Numbered from the stretch's first letter, positions 1 to 12,195 are shown. The stretch is 64,000 nt of DNA from Fasciola hepatica (GCA_948099385.1 CANUEZ040000180.1:1004501-1068500), one strand, 5' to 3'. Notes: a model not told the origin generated them from the sequence alone. Program-made: numbers and translations.

Positions 1-1589
1 ATATTTTTCTGATTGTATCTGCTGAACTGAACCGTCAAAAATCGAGCATACTTTCCACACGCAACGCACTGAGATGTGCATTGGGTGTCATGGAAACGGA
101 GATAGGGATCGAATCTGAATTCCTCTACATTTTGGTCGTGCGTTCACCCTGATTTGATTGGGCACTTAGAGTACAATCACTGTGCAGCGGTGTTTCAAAT
201 ATTGCCACCGCAAATCTCCTCCACAGTCGCCTACCTGCAAGTGACTGTGAATCCCCTTGAAAACATGGTGTACCTTTTACATAGTAGAAAATAAAATAAT
301 ATAAACACTATTGGTTGACTCCATAAAACAATGATCTCTAATATTTTATTAGTTTGGGCTGTATGAAGGTACTAGAGATAGAATTCCGAGCGGAAACACA
401 CGAAAGTACAGATACCAAATGACGAAATGTAAAAGCCTGTTTAGGGAATCCAATATATAAGAATAGAAAAAGGGTAGTGAAATTCTTCAGCAATATAATA
501 GTCAACCTCTCAACTAATGACTTATCGGGAAATGTACTTTTGTACTGTGGAAACAAGCACCGGATGACAATTTCAGTATGCAAAGTTCGAGTGGAAAATG
601 ACATAATGAGAATATTGGTAGACGAAAATTCATAAGGACCGGATGAACACCGCTGAAATCAGGTGAATCAATAAATCAAGTGGTCGATGTTTTGGTTCGT
701 GAATGAAAGTGTGAATGGTAGTCTGAAAGTTATTTTAATTCAGTAACTGTCTTATGAAACAGTTACTCAAATAGAGTTCGTAGTCATATCGTAACAAATA
801 TTTTGCTCAGATAGCTTTTCGTGGTGATCGAAATTAGTAACAGACAAAGTAATTTTTGTAATTAATCTATTCGTAATCACCCAATGAAGAAAACCCGGGA
901 GTATCCGGCGAGCAAGCAAGCATGCCATGGGACTTGCAAGTCAGAAGTGGGTGCAGTGAAGTGCGCTTTCACGAGCAAGCCGAGCGTCGATTCGACTAGG
1001 ACTGAGCGAGATCAGCCCAGCTAGAAGCAAGATCGATTCGTCAACACAGTCTGATCTGACGTGTGAGTAAATATCAACAGCATGAAGGCGTACATTGTTT
1101 GCCAAATTCGTCCCACCCCTAAATGAACTGAAGTCCTGAGGCTGAACACCAACAGCTGGGAATATTTCAACACAAGCACTGCAAAATTGTACTTTTATTT
1201 GATACAGTCTACCGTTGTGTGTGAGAAAATCATGATATTTGTTACAAAAGACACACTGTAGATTTTGCAATCCATAGTGTGGCAGTCTACAAGTTTATCC
1301 ATTCTTTTGAGTTTACGTGAGAGGAGTTCGTCTGGCTTGCAGCCGGAACGTAGGAGACAGAAATCTATGCCACGAGATGACTAAGTATTCTGGCATTTTA
1401 GGACGACCAGTGAGCGGACGCATCAATCAGTTCACAGGTGCATGCGATTATCAAAGCCTTACAAGGAGCATGTGAACATGCAAAGATGATTCCAGAGCTC
1501 TCAGATGTATATTTATAGATCTCACGGAAAGTTTCGCCTCTAATTGGTAGTGAAGAGGTTCTTTTGTAGGGATGAACAATGGGAATAGA
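1..1589. other. No recognisable gene
   Basis: I see no coding region, RNA gene or clear repeat here. The open frames (for example 110 codons on the minus strand at 941-1270) show no known motif and no supporting splice signals, so I treat them as chance frames. The right end runs into a Tc1-like transposase remnant, so part of 1300-1590 may be its eroded N-terminal half, but no helix-turn-helix could be read. Confidence 0.5.
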
Positions 1590-2152
1590 TCGTTTGGACA
1601 GATTAATCAATACATTTTTTATTGAAGCGTCGCCCCAGAAGGCGTGTTTGAATAGATATGTTTGAAACTAACGGAACTGATATGATGACAGAAACAATGC
1701 ACCTGTACGGAAATTCAGTGCTCGTCTGAGGAGCCATCTGATGGGAAGGTTGTAACGAGATGGTGTTTCTGGACGACATTGTCAATGATCAAGTTTATTT
1801 GGCAACCACAATACGACACATCTTGCGACGATTGAGCACAACTACCAATGAGTCGACAACGTACCTGCATATCGTTCTCTGATCGTGCGGTATTTTCATG
1901 TGTATCACAGTACGAGGACAGTCTCGTGACCATCTGGATCACCCCATCTCAATCCAGTGGAACATTTGTGGGATCAGCTTGGGAGATGAATAAGTAACAG
2001 ATGACAAAACGAATATCTAGTGGAGTTGGAGACTACCTTGTAGGAGGACTGAGAGCGTGTGCTACAAGGTACTATCATAAATTTGACAACGAGCAACACT
2101 TGGTGGGTAAATGCTGTTATGATATGCAAAGTAGATTCAACCATGTGCTAAT
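1590..2152 (+). pseudogene. Tc1/mariner transposase, C-terminal half (relic)
   Basis: Frame-by-frame translation gives the second half of a Tc1-like DDE transposase. Around 1705-1800 there is the conserved block before the second catalytic Asp (GNSVLV then GAI, then FLDDIVNDQVY). At 1930-1990 there is the block around the third catalytic residue (SPHLNPVEHLWDQLGR), followed by the family's C-terminal stretch to a stop near 2152. Tc1 transposases cut and paste their own element through a D,D,D/E active site. Here the third acidic residue of the usual SPDLNP motif reads His, and several in-frame stops interrupt the frame, so this copy is dead. The N-terminal DNA-binding domain and terminal inverted repeats were not found. 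A second, longer relic of the same superfamily lies near 47.4-48.2 kb, but its sequence differs enough that it is probably another family. Confidence 0.8.
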
Positions 2153-2871
2153 GTGTAAGCCTTTTGGAAAGATAATTATTCCATTCACAAGAAACATTGT
2201 GATTCCAACTAGGGATTTCAGTATCATACAACGTTTTCATTATTTCGGTTGGCGGGCGGCTTTTTTCTGGACGAATACCGTATGCTCATGTATGAGATGG
2301 ATGTGGGTCGATTATCCGCCGACTTACGCCAAACGCAAGAAGGGTGCAGAACAAACCATTTGGACCAACAATAGAAGATGCTTTTGAGGTTCGTAGAAGC
2401 CGAAACGCTTCCGAAAAACGATAGGTTCAACTTCGGAAGGAGCAGAACGTGTATAGGATGACAGGATGTCAGTGGATGGGTGAATGAATGCTGCATTCAG
2501 ACTGTTGGTATCTACAATAATTTCACTCTTCCTGACCCGCTGACCGCATAGAAGCTTGATTCCGTGCTGAGGAATGTAACGGTTTTCGATCCTCAAAAAT
2601 TGGTTGGTAAAAGACTTGTTCAATCGTAGTATCTTTTGGCTGATCCGGACAGAGTGACGTTTATTCACAGCAGTTTGATCACGAAGCATGTACTGTAGTT
2701 CTTTTTGCCAGCTCAGTGTTTTAACATCGGAGAATCTATCCTACTGTAGTTAGAAAATATCGTTTTCATGGGACGACATAAGTTGAATATTGTGTTCAGT
2801 GTCATTGTAAATAAAACTAGCGGGTACGGGATGCATTTAAAAGAGTACCACGAGGACCTGTGATAGCCGAC
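2153..2871. other. Unassigned, one 121-codon open frame
   Basis: The longest open frame here is 121 codons on the minus strand (2324-2689), overlapped by a 128-codon plus-strand frame. Neither shows a recognisable domain, signal peptide or membrane segment. It could be part of a decayed element between the Tc1 relic and the inverted-repeat element that starts at 2872. Confidence 0.3.
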
Positions 2872-3601
2872 TTTTGGTAGCTGAACACTTGGTCAAACGG
2901 ACATTTGGTCGCCAGACATTTGGATGAATAAATTACACCTTTTTTCACTTAAGTCCATCGAATATCACACTCTCAGAAAGTGGAGTCGGCGTGGCCCGTT
3001 CCCTTCGCCATTTTGGGTATTTATAATTAGCACCTGATAATCCAGAGTTATAGAGGCATATATTGATCACGAATCGGCAATCGATAAAGCAGGCTCTACA
3101 CTGTTGTACAAATGCATCACAGTCAAATTCTTTTGGCCGTTATGAACTCACAGCAGCTCCACACCGGAACTCCCAATGCCGGAGGCTTGGAACTAAGGTA
3201 AGCTGACGTGGAAAAGCGCAGTCCATCATGACAATGACCGGAGTATTTTAAATTCAAGTCTTTGGCTTTTTTGAGATGATAGATTTCTGACCCTCTTGAC
3301 TACCTCAGTGAGAGACTGAGGTTCGTTTGGGAAGTAATAAGAACACTATACTGATTGTGAAATTTTGGAAGTACTACATTCCAAGGCGGAAATCAATGGA
3401 ACAAAAGATTTGGGATTGTTTTTCCTCTACTTTCTGAGGGTGTAGCGTTAGATAGACATAATTTAGTCATCCAAATGTCTGGCGACCAAATATCCATTCC
3501 ACCAAATGTCCGTCCAACCAAATGTCCATTCGACCAAAGGTCCAGCGATCAAGCGTCCAGCGACCAAAAGCCCGGCGAGGAAAATTCCGGGAGCCGGCTA
3601 C
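2872..3601. mobile_element. Small element with terminal inverted repeats (MULE-type MITE)
   Basis: The left end (2872-2927) and right end (from about 3467) are inverted copies: the left end read backwards gives ATCCAAATGTCTGGCGACCA, which is found at 3470-3489. The right end continues as about six degenerate 15-17 bp tandem units (core ACCAAATGTCC, then a short CG-rich spacer) and finishes near a GCCGGCTAC box at about 3595-3603; the left end begins with the matching GCCGAC box. There is no transposase inside. Long terminal repeats made of short tandem units are typical of Mutator-like and foldback elements. A MULE transposase relic starts about 110 bp downstream, so the two are probably one family or one nested insertion. 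The interior (3300-3465) recurs at 5655-5835. Confidence 0.7.
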
Positions 3602-3708
3602 GTTACTGACCGATGAGCGAATCATGGGTACTCACACCCTCAACGTCCCGTGCTCAGCAGTTTTTGGTCGTCCTCTTAAGGTAAGTCTGAGAGTTCGTAT
3701 ACGATAGG

Positions 3709-4970
3709 ATGCAGATAATAGAATTCATGGTTTCCAGTAGAGGTGGACGGAAGCTACTCTACCAAAGCTACTCCTTCACGATGGACAAAAACAGCAGCGA
3801 CATTATCTACTGGAAATGTGAACAACGTGGCCGATTTTGTGGAAGGCAGAAAACACATAAGCACAAAGTTCTGCATGGTATCAACCACCCAGATCTTCCT
3901 GATGCTGCAAGGAATATAGCACAGAAGACGATGCAGCACACTAAACGTGTGAAGTCGTCGTCGGAGGGATCAACTGCGTATTTGCTACAGAATTATACTT
4001 GGGATTTTCCACTTGAAACTGCCGAAGAAATAAGAGCTGTCTCGAGTGGTTAAAAGGAAACGCATGGTTTCCGATGGTGATTCATTATCGGATTCTCTAA
4101 TGAAAACTTTTGGTGAAGGAAATTTCTTTCTTAACAATAGTTCTGATTTGACTATTTTAGCCACTAGCCGCAATTCGTAGCTGCCAACACATGAAGATCA
4201 CTGACAGTACGAGGGGATATTTGACAAGGCACCACTGAAATACCAGCTGTACAGAATCAGTGCTTTATTGAGTGGGAACTACATAGCTCCGCTGGTTTAG
4301 TGTATTCGCAGTATCAGAATGCAAGCCACAGATTATATGGTTTCGAGACTCTCAAAGAGGTAGAACCAGAACTCAACCCTGCTTCCGTAACAACTGACTG
4401 TGAGAAAGCTGCTATCAACATCATTGAAAGGAACTTCCGAAGCACTAATACGTATGGAAGTTTGTTTCATTTTGGATAGTGCCTTTGGCGCAAAATACAA
4501 TCGTTGGGATTGCTAATTTGATGCAGTAGCCAAACCAATTCCATCCTCGCGAAATCATTTCAGGCCTTGGCTTTTGTTCCAGTGGGCGAAGTGTCTGTCT
4601 GTGTCAGTGATTTACTGTCAGATCTCGAGCGTGAAACCCAGGAAGTCATCTCAGGTTTCCATCTCTACTTTGAAGGTATTTGGACCGGAAACGTCCGCGG
4701 TGGAAATAGACGAAGAACGAAATACGAACTGAGTTTGTAGAATGTCCTTGAATTTTCGTTACATGGCGTCCAACGAACAACAAACTCGACTGAGGGTTGG
4801 CATAGGGGCCTTGAACAAAGAATGCCAATGATAAGCCCCACGTTATGTAGCCTTGTGAAAAAACTCAGAAAAGAACAAGCAGAATGAGAACTAACAGAGG
4901 AGCTACTGTCATCCGACACACTTAAGAGACCGTGGAAAAACAGATATGTGCTTATCAATGAAAGCTAGCA
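3709..4970 (+). pseudogene. FLYWCH-domain Mutator-like (MULE) transposase relic
   Basis: The first open segment (3709-4053) encodes a FLYWCH-type zinc finger: an aromatic-rich SYSF stretch, the YWKC motif, a second Cys in RFCGR and paired His residues near 3900. After frame breaks, 4270-4500 encodes the MULE catalytic core (LVYSQYQN, then TTDCEKAAINIIERNF, then SLFHFG and LWRKIQSLG). 4660-4830 gives the C-terminal block with YFEGIWTGNVRGG and QRTTNSTEGWHRGL. MULE transposases use a DDE fold; the Asp of the TDCEKA block is retained, but stops and frame changes make the gene inactive. Known FLYWCH-MULE proteins run to several hundred residues, and this relic spans most of that length. The inverted-repeat element upstream (2872-3601) and the repeat end at 5838 are plausible termini. 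Confidence 0.85.
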
Positions 4971-5639
4971 CAGGTTGGCTGAGCAGTATGACGAGTACAG
5001 CCCTGTGCATTTTTTACGTATAACTGTTCATAACCTATAAAAACCGTCGTTCATGTATTCTATTTCAAGGCAACATGCGATATGCCACCTTTGGTTAACT
5101 TTGATGTCGACGAACGAGTTTTAGTTACCCAATGCTAAACTAATGACTGGAAATATTTCGGCTGATCGGGGTGATGAGTTAATATGCCACACTTTTTATT
5201 TCAAGCTTTTTATAACATAATTGAGCATGAGTACCGCGGAAGGAGTATGTAACCCGTAGCCACAAAGGCTCACTGGACTATTAGGGATCCGTTTTCCTCT
5301 AACCCACAAATAACCAACTTTGTTTCGGAGCGAATATTCCCATATAGTTCGCAACAAATGCGAATATATTTGCCTCTGATTCTCTGAATGTGTAGTACAA
5401 GTAAGGATATGGATTGCACGTTTATTTCCCTTCACCGCTAAGCCTAGATGGGTTCAACGGTAGTCCACCATTCCTTTTTTTAATTGTTTCTGCCGCCCTA
5501 TATTTCAGTAATTCTGTGCCTCGAGCGACGAGGGGCACTAGCTGCATGAAGTGTGATAATTTTGATCCATCAGTGATGGATCCTGAATCGATTAGTAGAA
5601 TAGATCACTTGCTTTGACCAGTCACGTATGAGAACAGCC
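4971..5639. other. Spacer, no gene recognised
   Basis: This follows the MULE reading frame. Frames at 5196-5435 (-) and 5414-5617 (+) lack known motifs. It is probably the non-coding 3' part of the MULE, because the next recognisable sequence is another element end. Part of 5570-5640 resembles 27570-27620. Confidence 0.35.
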
Positions 5640-5885
5640 TTCGCCAATAAGGTGCTACGCTTTAGAGACTGAGGTTGACTTGGGCAATAACGGGAACATT
5701 ATACAGAGTGTGACATTTTGAAAGTACTACATTTCAAGTTTGAAAACCAGTGCAAAAAGGTTTGGAACTTGGTTTCCGCTACTTCCTGAGGGAGGGAAAT
5801 GTGACAGACTGAAGAGGATATAGCCTAATTCGATCATCCAAATGTCTGGCTACCAAACATCCGGGGACGAAAAGTCTTAGAGCCG
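5640..5885. repeat. Second copy of inverted-repeat element end
   Basis: This stretch repeats 3300-3600 in the same orientation. It contains the AGAGACTGAGGTT block, AAAGTACTACATT, the CTACTT-CTGAGGG block and then ATCCAAATGTCTGGC at 5838, matching the right terminus of the element at 2872-3601. It ends in a degenerate AGAGCCG box. It may be the true downstream terminus of the MULE at 3709-4970, or a truncated separate copy. A more diverged relative lies at 27570-27850. Confidence 0.7.
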
Positions 5886-5984
5886 TGAAAAGAGATCGTC
5901 CGAGGAGTTCGATGTTGGAGGATGACAAATTTCTGGTAGACATTCTTATTTTTCGTCCTGAGGAGTGGACAGTAAGCAGAATGT

Positions 5985-6535
5985 GGGTAAGCTTTGGGTT
6001 TATTGGTAATCAAATCATGATCACCCGTTGAAATAGGAGTTTCCAGCTGTAAATGGAAAAGTTGGGGACCGTTTGTGATCACTCTATGTAGTACAGTGTT
6101 ATCCTAAGTTGGTACAATACACAGGTCAGAGAAACCAAGAGTGAGTGGGGTATACGTGGGTGCATGATTGAATTCTCCGAAAATGGTGTGTAATCAGTCA
6201 GAAAGAGATAAAAATGGAACGGGTATCAAAGAGTCAAAAAACTGGTTTGTGTTTTACTGGGAAGAAAAGAGGTTCTAAATACGGGGTTACTTATCACCGA
6301 GGGTCGAAACGAAAAATATTGGATGACATTCAACAACGACTGGGTCAATATCATTATAGAAGAGAGAACGGATAAATTCCAACTTGCCGGACCACTCAGG
6401 ATTGATGTAAAAACCACATCGCCATCTGTGGTCTTCCTGCCTTCTCTCCTACCTTGACGACAATATTCGAAGTTCTCAACGAGAACGAGATCGTGTTTAT
6501 TACTTTCCTTCAAACAGCACAAGTACTGCTGTAGA
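5985..6535 (-). pseudogene. LINE endonuclease-domain fragment
   Basis: Read on the minus strand, 6110-5990 gives a conserved end of an APE-type retrotransposon endonuclease: VITNGPQLFHLQLETPISTG followed by DHDLI, where the DH pair is the catalytic box. Upstream at about 6510-6480 is HDLVLVENF, matching the family's GDFN box with the Asp lost. Several stops and frame shifts intervene. A sister copy of the same segment lies at 56290-56440 (minus). No RT domain follows directly, because the downstream DNA is the repeat end at 5640-5885, so the LINE was cut off or invaded. Confidence 0.6.
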
Positions 6536-7980
6536 TTCGAGAGTCTGGAACATCTGTTAGGTGCGACATCTTTCCCACCAGTGGTCGGGTGCTGGTGCTG
6601 AACAATACAGTAACTGTCTTTTTTATCGGTTTTGCTAATAAGAGCAATCTGCCAACCAGGAGGCTTGCGTTACTTTGTGCAGCAAAATTTCGGTCCACTT
6701 GTATGAAATCGACTTATGGAAGCTGAAGTGGAAAATGATGTGTCACTAATTCTAATGGAGGTTTCCATTGTGTAGCACATTCGGAGTGGCGTGAACTTAT
6801 AGTGAGAAAAATGCCAAATTGACAGTTACTGAGGATACAACAAATTGTAGCACAGCCGACCGTGGGGCACGTGGAGAAGAAATAATGTGTTGATTTGAAT
6901 TCAGTCCACTGATTTTTGATCTGTATGATTCACTGCAATACTTCATTTCCCCTCGCCACTTCATTTCTGATCACACAGCTGTAGCTGCCAGAAGTAGACT
7001 ATCATAGCTATCTTCTTTGATCAAAGCATTGGTGTTTGCATATTAATTGACTGAGCTTCGGTTCACCGAGTGGTCTTACTATCCGTGTCCTTGAGGATCG
7101 AACACTTTCGACCCCCATGGAAGGATGTTGCTTCCAGTATGCTACTATAACCGTGCATTTCAAAACCACATCCGACATGGAAAATACTACAGCAAAATTT
7201 TGATTATGAACACTTACATCTTGGATTAAATATGTACTTTCAGAGTACTGGTTCGTTTTTCGCATTTGAATTATTCACAAGACTTTGCTCTTGGTCAATG
7301 AATGTATGCCGTACTGAGATGGTCCGAGCTCTCCTGCACGCCGAACTGAGCAGTAGAGCTTCACTTCCATCACCCAGAGTACGATACAACCATGTAGCCC
7401 AAAGATAAGATCCATTTGATGAAGCCACCTTAATTCGTAATTTCTTATCAGTTTGCCTACCAATAACTTCATGTGCTTTATAAAATATGAATCAGTTTGC
7501 TGCAGCAAACAGCTGTCAGAATTACTGCTCGCATCACTGTTTTCTCAGTTCTGACAGTATGCACTTGCGGGTGCAATCTACCTCAGTACACGAGATATTC
7601 CTGATTAATATAAGTACGACACGAGGCATTTATCCAGCTTGCATCCATGCTTATCTCCGTTTGTTCGTCGACGTGCAGTAGTTGTGTGAAACGACCGGGT
7701 GAGAAAGTAGAGTTTGCAATGACCAGTAGTACACCAGTGTATCTCAGGGACAAAGAAATTTATCACTGGCGTCCAGTAAAATCAGTTGTTCTGACTAAAG
7801 TGTAAATTCTGTTTTGGAAGTTTCGAAACAAGTAAACATAGCTGGAAACATTTCACATCTTTACCATTACAAAAGCGATAGGCTACTGTTCACGAGTTCC
7901 TCTCTTCGGTGCTTAAACACCGTCAATACAAACATCTAATTTCCTTGTCAACTGCTAAGAGATGATACTATCTGGTTAAT
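6536..7980. other. No recognisable gene
   Basis: The open frames in this stretch (none above about 85 codons) show no domain. The part near 6536-6720 may extend the LINE fragment on its left. No tRNA, simple repeat or splice-supported exon was seen. Confidence 0.4.
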
Positions 7981-8022
7981 ACACCTCCCCGCCCCCCCCC
8001 CCTCCCCCCTCAAAAAAAAAAC
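7981..8022. repeat. C-rich then A-rich low-complexity tract
   Basis: A run of mostly C (about 7985-8010) passes into a run of A (8013-8022). It is low-complexity DNA and could be a relic of a poly(A)-type tail, but no element adjoins it clearly. Confidence 0.8.
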
Positions 8023-8461
8023 ATGATTGGAAACCGAAGATAGATGGACAGCATATGTGAATATATCAAGGCTTTTGATCCACCGAACTTATCTGTGATT
8101 TGAACAATTTCTATCCCGATATGACTTTGAAAAAAACATAGAGTAGTGACATTGCATGATTTGTTTGTGCAATCGCTTTTCTGTATCTGAACTGGTGCCC
8201 ACTAGAGAATGACGAGTATATCTTGAATTTATTTTGTATGGTAAATGCAACGCACATACCGACCAACAGTTCATCTTTCATCACAAAGGCGAAGTCGGGA
8301 TAACAGACAGATGTGATTGTTGGTATAGGGTGGATTACATCTATTCGTCGTTACAGTTTCCGTGACCCTCAACAGTGAGGAACTCAGTTTGCCGCTGACG
8401 TTGACATTATCAGTAGTGCATTCTTCCACCTATCGAATGACTCTCCGATTGCATTCTAGTC

Positions 8462-9930
8462 AGGAGATGATGTGCTCACAACCCCGTTCTCTACGGAAGA
8501 AGATTTCACGGCTCTTCGTACCTCCAAAATAACCTCAGAAATAGGTCCTGATGGCCTATCGTCATCACTTTCGAGACACACAAATCTTTGTGTTCGTATT
8601 CTATTTCTGACTGCTGCAGACCAGTCACTATGGTTCCTATACCCAAACCTTGTATTTCTGTTGTCGTTATCTAAAAGCTTTCCTCCCATTGCTATAACTT
8701 CATCTGATTTCTAACTTACGGGGAGTGCCATTCTCAAATGTCCACGTTCTTCTTTAAACACTGCCGACGTTCCCTAGCAGTTTACTTATAAATCGAACAG
8801 GTCCAATGTGGATGATATCACTTCCTTAGTCCACCATAAAATCACATTTTTGGATGGATCAATGAAGTCTGTGAGATGCGCTTTTCTAGACTACTCAACC
8901 CTTTTTTGATTCTATTCAGCGGTCTCTCCTCCTCCGTTAACTGAAAGCTTTCGGCTTTGCCACACCTTTATTAGCATGGCAGTCTGATTATTTCACCAAC
9001 AGAACTCCGTGCATACTTGTAGGTTTTAAAAATCTAAACCTTAAATAAACCATTCGAAAGTTCTTAAGGGAGCCACGCTTTTCCAACTTTTTATTCGTCA
9101 CCTACATTAGCGATCTTTCATCCAGTTCTTCTGCAAATTTACTTAAATATGCTGATGATGTAGCCCCTTGTCCAGTCACTTCTGTAACCCATGATTTCAC
9201 TGACGCTCCCAATAATCTGTCCCATATTTATGGCTTTTCTATTTGTTTCGGTTTAACTTTAAATTTGTCCAAATGCTTTGAATGCGTATTTGCCCTTTCT
9301 CGATCGATTTATTCTTTGCGGCCAATTCGTCATTTCCACAGAACAACTAGCTGAAGTGGTATCTGTCAAACACTTAGAAATGACTATCGATGTGGGTCTG
9401 AAGTGGTTATCTAACATTTCAAACTGCGTGGAAAATATATTCCAACAATCTTACCCAATCCGAAAGCTAAGGTGTTTTAATTTTAAACAGAGTGCTTTCC
9501 CCTTTTCTGTTATCAATGTTTTACCTGTTCTACTTTTCTTGTTCTCCTGTTATTTTTCCCAGTCTACTGAAGAAGAAATTCAAAATTCTTCGTCCACGTC
9601 TTACTATTATCAGTCGAGTATCTTTAATACCCTATAACTGAAATATCTCTTCTGAGTTGGGTGAACTGCACCTGGCCACATGTGAAATGTTCGCTCACAA
9701 ACTCCTTGCAGACAGCACTCACCCTTTACACAGTGATCCATCGAGATGTAATTGTCTCGCATCTACACGTTCCTCCCTTCGATCCATGTTTCCTCGTATT
9801 AACATTTACAAACACCCTACCGTTCTACATCTGGCCCAAATCCTTACAAACCGGGCACGAGTATCGGCAAAAATTCTCGACAATGTTGATATGTAATCGT
9901 TCTTTTTTCATCCCATTGATTCGGTGAAGT
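8462..9930 (+). pseudogene. CR1/Jockey-like LINE reverse transcriptase relic (copy A1)
   Basis: The start (8480-8570) shows the pre-RT motif of LINEs, FSTEEDFTALRTSK then GPDG. Further on, PIPKP-like and LTLNLSKCFE-like stretches correspond to the RT palm and thumb, with VKHLEMTIDVGLKW at about 9368 and SVINVLPVLL at about 9510. The last part (9660-9925) encodes the family's C-terminal block, rich in HPLH and FPRIN-type residues. It is full of stops and short deletions, and the catalytic YADD/FADD box is reduced to a fragment near 9150 (Y-A-D-D is readable at NTLICL-YADDVAP). The same C-terminal block is found at 23890-24165 (minus) and, more diverged, at 50965-51180 (minus), so at least three copies of this clade exist in the window. 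Confidence 0.75.
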
Positions 9931-11195
9931 ACAAAATGTGAACCTATTTTGACGGAACTGCTGATGTTTGTCTACGCAAAAGTCTGATCAAATACGGATA
10001 CAACGTGATTTGTCGATACAACTTGCTTCCCCATTGAGGATGTCTATGTCTTGTACGTCTCTCTACCAGCCTGAAGGCGCCTAAGTGATGAAGTTTGAAC
10101 CACTTGTTGATGCATATGTATTTTCCACAAAGAACAAAACCATTTGTCATTGTTTGACCCCCAGTGCCAGTGTTGTCGGTAAAGCTTGTTCTTGACTAGC
10201 ATTTCGGTTATCGCGGGTACACTATTAGGCGCCCACCTATCACACATCACATGACACGTCGTTTGAGGCACACTTCCAATCTCACATAATTCTACTACAC
10301 CACACGACATACTTAATATAACGTGATATATTAGCATGCCTATGGATCACTGGAACCTGAATTCTTAACCACTTTGTGCAGTTTCCCGTGTGTTCTGTGG
10401 AACTCTTTCCACTACGTCAAATTTTGTTCACATTTTCTAACTACTACATCTGAACTGACCTTTATTAAACTGGATGATCCTGCGAAAGTCTGCTAAAATC
10501 ATGCGGAATTTCTGCATATTTAATCTGGGTTCATATATTCCGAACACATTCGGGTTTGATGCACTGGGTTTCTTTAATAATCATGAGAAATGCAAAGGAG
10601 ACTCTGACAGTGCGGTGAACGCCTTTTGATTACTAGAGTCGATCTCGTACTTGGAACGTGGCAGTTTATGTGTGGAACAATATATAATGCTGAAATAGAT
10701 TTTGGGTGGATTGGAAGTTGATACACCGAAAAAAAAATATCCGTTGGGCAAATGCCAAAGCAAAACCAGCATTTCATTTTCACCTTTCATGTACGCACAG
10801 TGTTAATAGCTTAGGTAATTAAACTGCAGAGTTCCAACCCGAAAGACTGGGCCAAGTCAGCCTTATGACCCGATGCAATTGGATGTTTCTCGCTCGAGGA
10901 AGCCGGTGATTTCACTTTATTCTGTGTGGCCACATCGGGTTGCTTCAGTGTTTGCCATTCCGATACTCGGTGAACCGCAAAGCATTCTGTTCTGCAAAAG
11001 TGTGTGTCATCGCAAACGCTAGTAAAAAAGGTTCACCCGTGGAAGACCTTACTGTTAGAAGTTGGAGAAGAAGGGAACTTAAGACATCCCGGTGCATCCC
11101 GAGTTCATACCTGCAGACCCATAGTTGTGGCTGGTCCAATTCGAAGCGCATTTTCGATCGGCCCGTATAACCGTCCATGCTACCGAGATTGCCCA
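9931..11195. other. Unassigned; 97-codon minus-strand frame
   Basis: Two overlapping minus-strand frames (9944-10150 and 10044-10337) give a Trp/His/Cys-containing segment that can be joined into one frame with a shift, which suggests a broken element protein, but I do not recognise it. The rest (10340-11195) has no supported feature. The DNA just before 11200 is probably the 5' part of the Gypsy gag. Confidence 0.3.
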
Positions 11196-11199
11196 TATG

Positions 11200-11885
11200 A
11201 ATGGGCACTTGCCAACGGCTCCGGTCCCGGCATTTAAGGATATTGCGAGTAATTCATCGTGCCCGTACAACAAACTGCTTGATACTATATTGTAGAGACG
11301 TGATATTTCAGTAGAACATAGACTTAAGCAATTGTTGTGCGTCCTGAAGCTCGGTGACAAAGCCACTGGAAGCCGACACAACTATTTCGTTTCATACGGG
11401 GATAGGTCTGCCCCTCAGTGTGTTTAATACAATACTACGCGTGCTTTGGATACGAGTGCTTCCCAGTAATGTCCAGGCTATCTTAGGCGTTTTTGGAAAT
11501 AAATAGCATCAGATGAATTATCGTGAGCCGCTGATGGAGTACAAGCACGTGCCTTTCACTCTAACCAGTTCATAGCTAAAGACCACGGCCTGGACCGTGT
11601 TAGTCCCATGGGACGTTTACCTAAGTAGATGGACTCATTTTCTCCTAAGAATAACTCACAGCACTCGTCGCGATCACATTCAGGGCGTCGCAGAATGAAC
11701 GTTCCCATCCGTTCACTAAAGAGTAGCCCTACAAACCCATGCATATGTTTGAACCACCGCAAGCACGATAACAAAGTTAAAAAATGCATCAGGCCCTACT
11801 CTCAATAAACTGGGTACCAGAGAAACGCGTAAGCCAACCCCTGCTGGTGGCCACCCTGCCAAGCCTTCCAGCTCACAATCGTCTA
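11200..11885 (+). pseudogene. Gypsy gag relic
   Basis: Translation in shifting frames gives RRDISVEHRLKQLL (about 11298), then VLWIRVLPSNVQAIL (about 11445), which is the conserved capsid-like block of Ty3/Gypsy gag with its LPSNVQ core. Near 11800-11870 there is a remnant of the segment that normally holds a tyrosine/cysteine-rich knuckle before the protease. Gag would package element RNA into particles. Stops interrupt every frame, so no product is expected. Confidence 0.65.
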
Positions 11886-12195
11886 ATTTTCCAATCCGAT
11901 GGGACGCCAGGAACACGTTTCCTAATACACACCGTTGCATTAGTAAACACTATGCACCCTTGCGCCACAGGCTGACTTAGTCAGTTAGGCATCGAATTGG
12001 TCACAGCCAGTAAGAAGCCTATGAAAACTTACGGTAAGAGTCCACTCACACTGAACCTGGGTTTACGCCGTAAACACAACGGGCATTTACTATTGCTGAA
12101 CTTCCTCACTCGATCATCTACATCAACTTCTTTCAACATTTCGACTTCTTGGTTGATTCATCTGGCTATCTTCTTGGGAGTGACACTAACAAAAT
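11880..12195 (+). pseudogene. Gypsy aspartic protease relic
   Basis: The segment at 11890-11935 reads as the protease entry strand, ending FLIHTVA where active enzymes have an D-T-G-type triad; the catalytic Asp reads His and the Gly reads Val. It is followed by TYGKSPLTLNLGLRR (about 12025) and a LGVTL-containing tail, matching the domain's flap and C-terminal strands. The enzyme would mature the polyprotein, but it is clearly inactive here. Confidence 0.7.
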
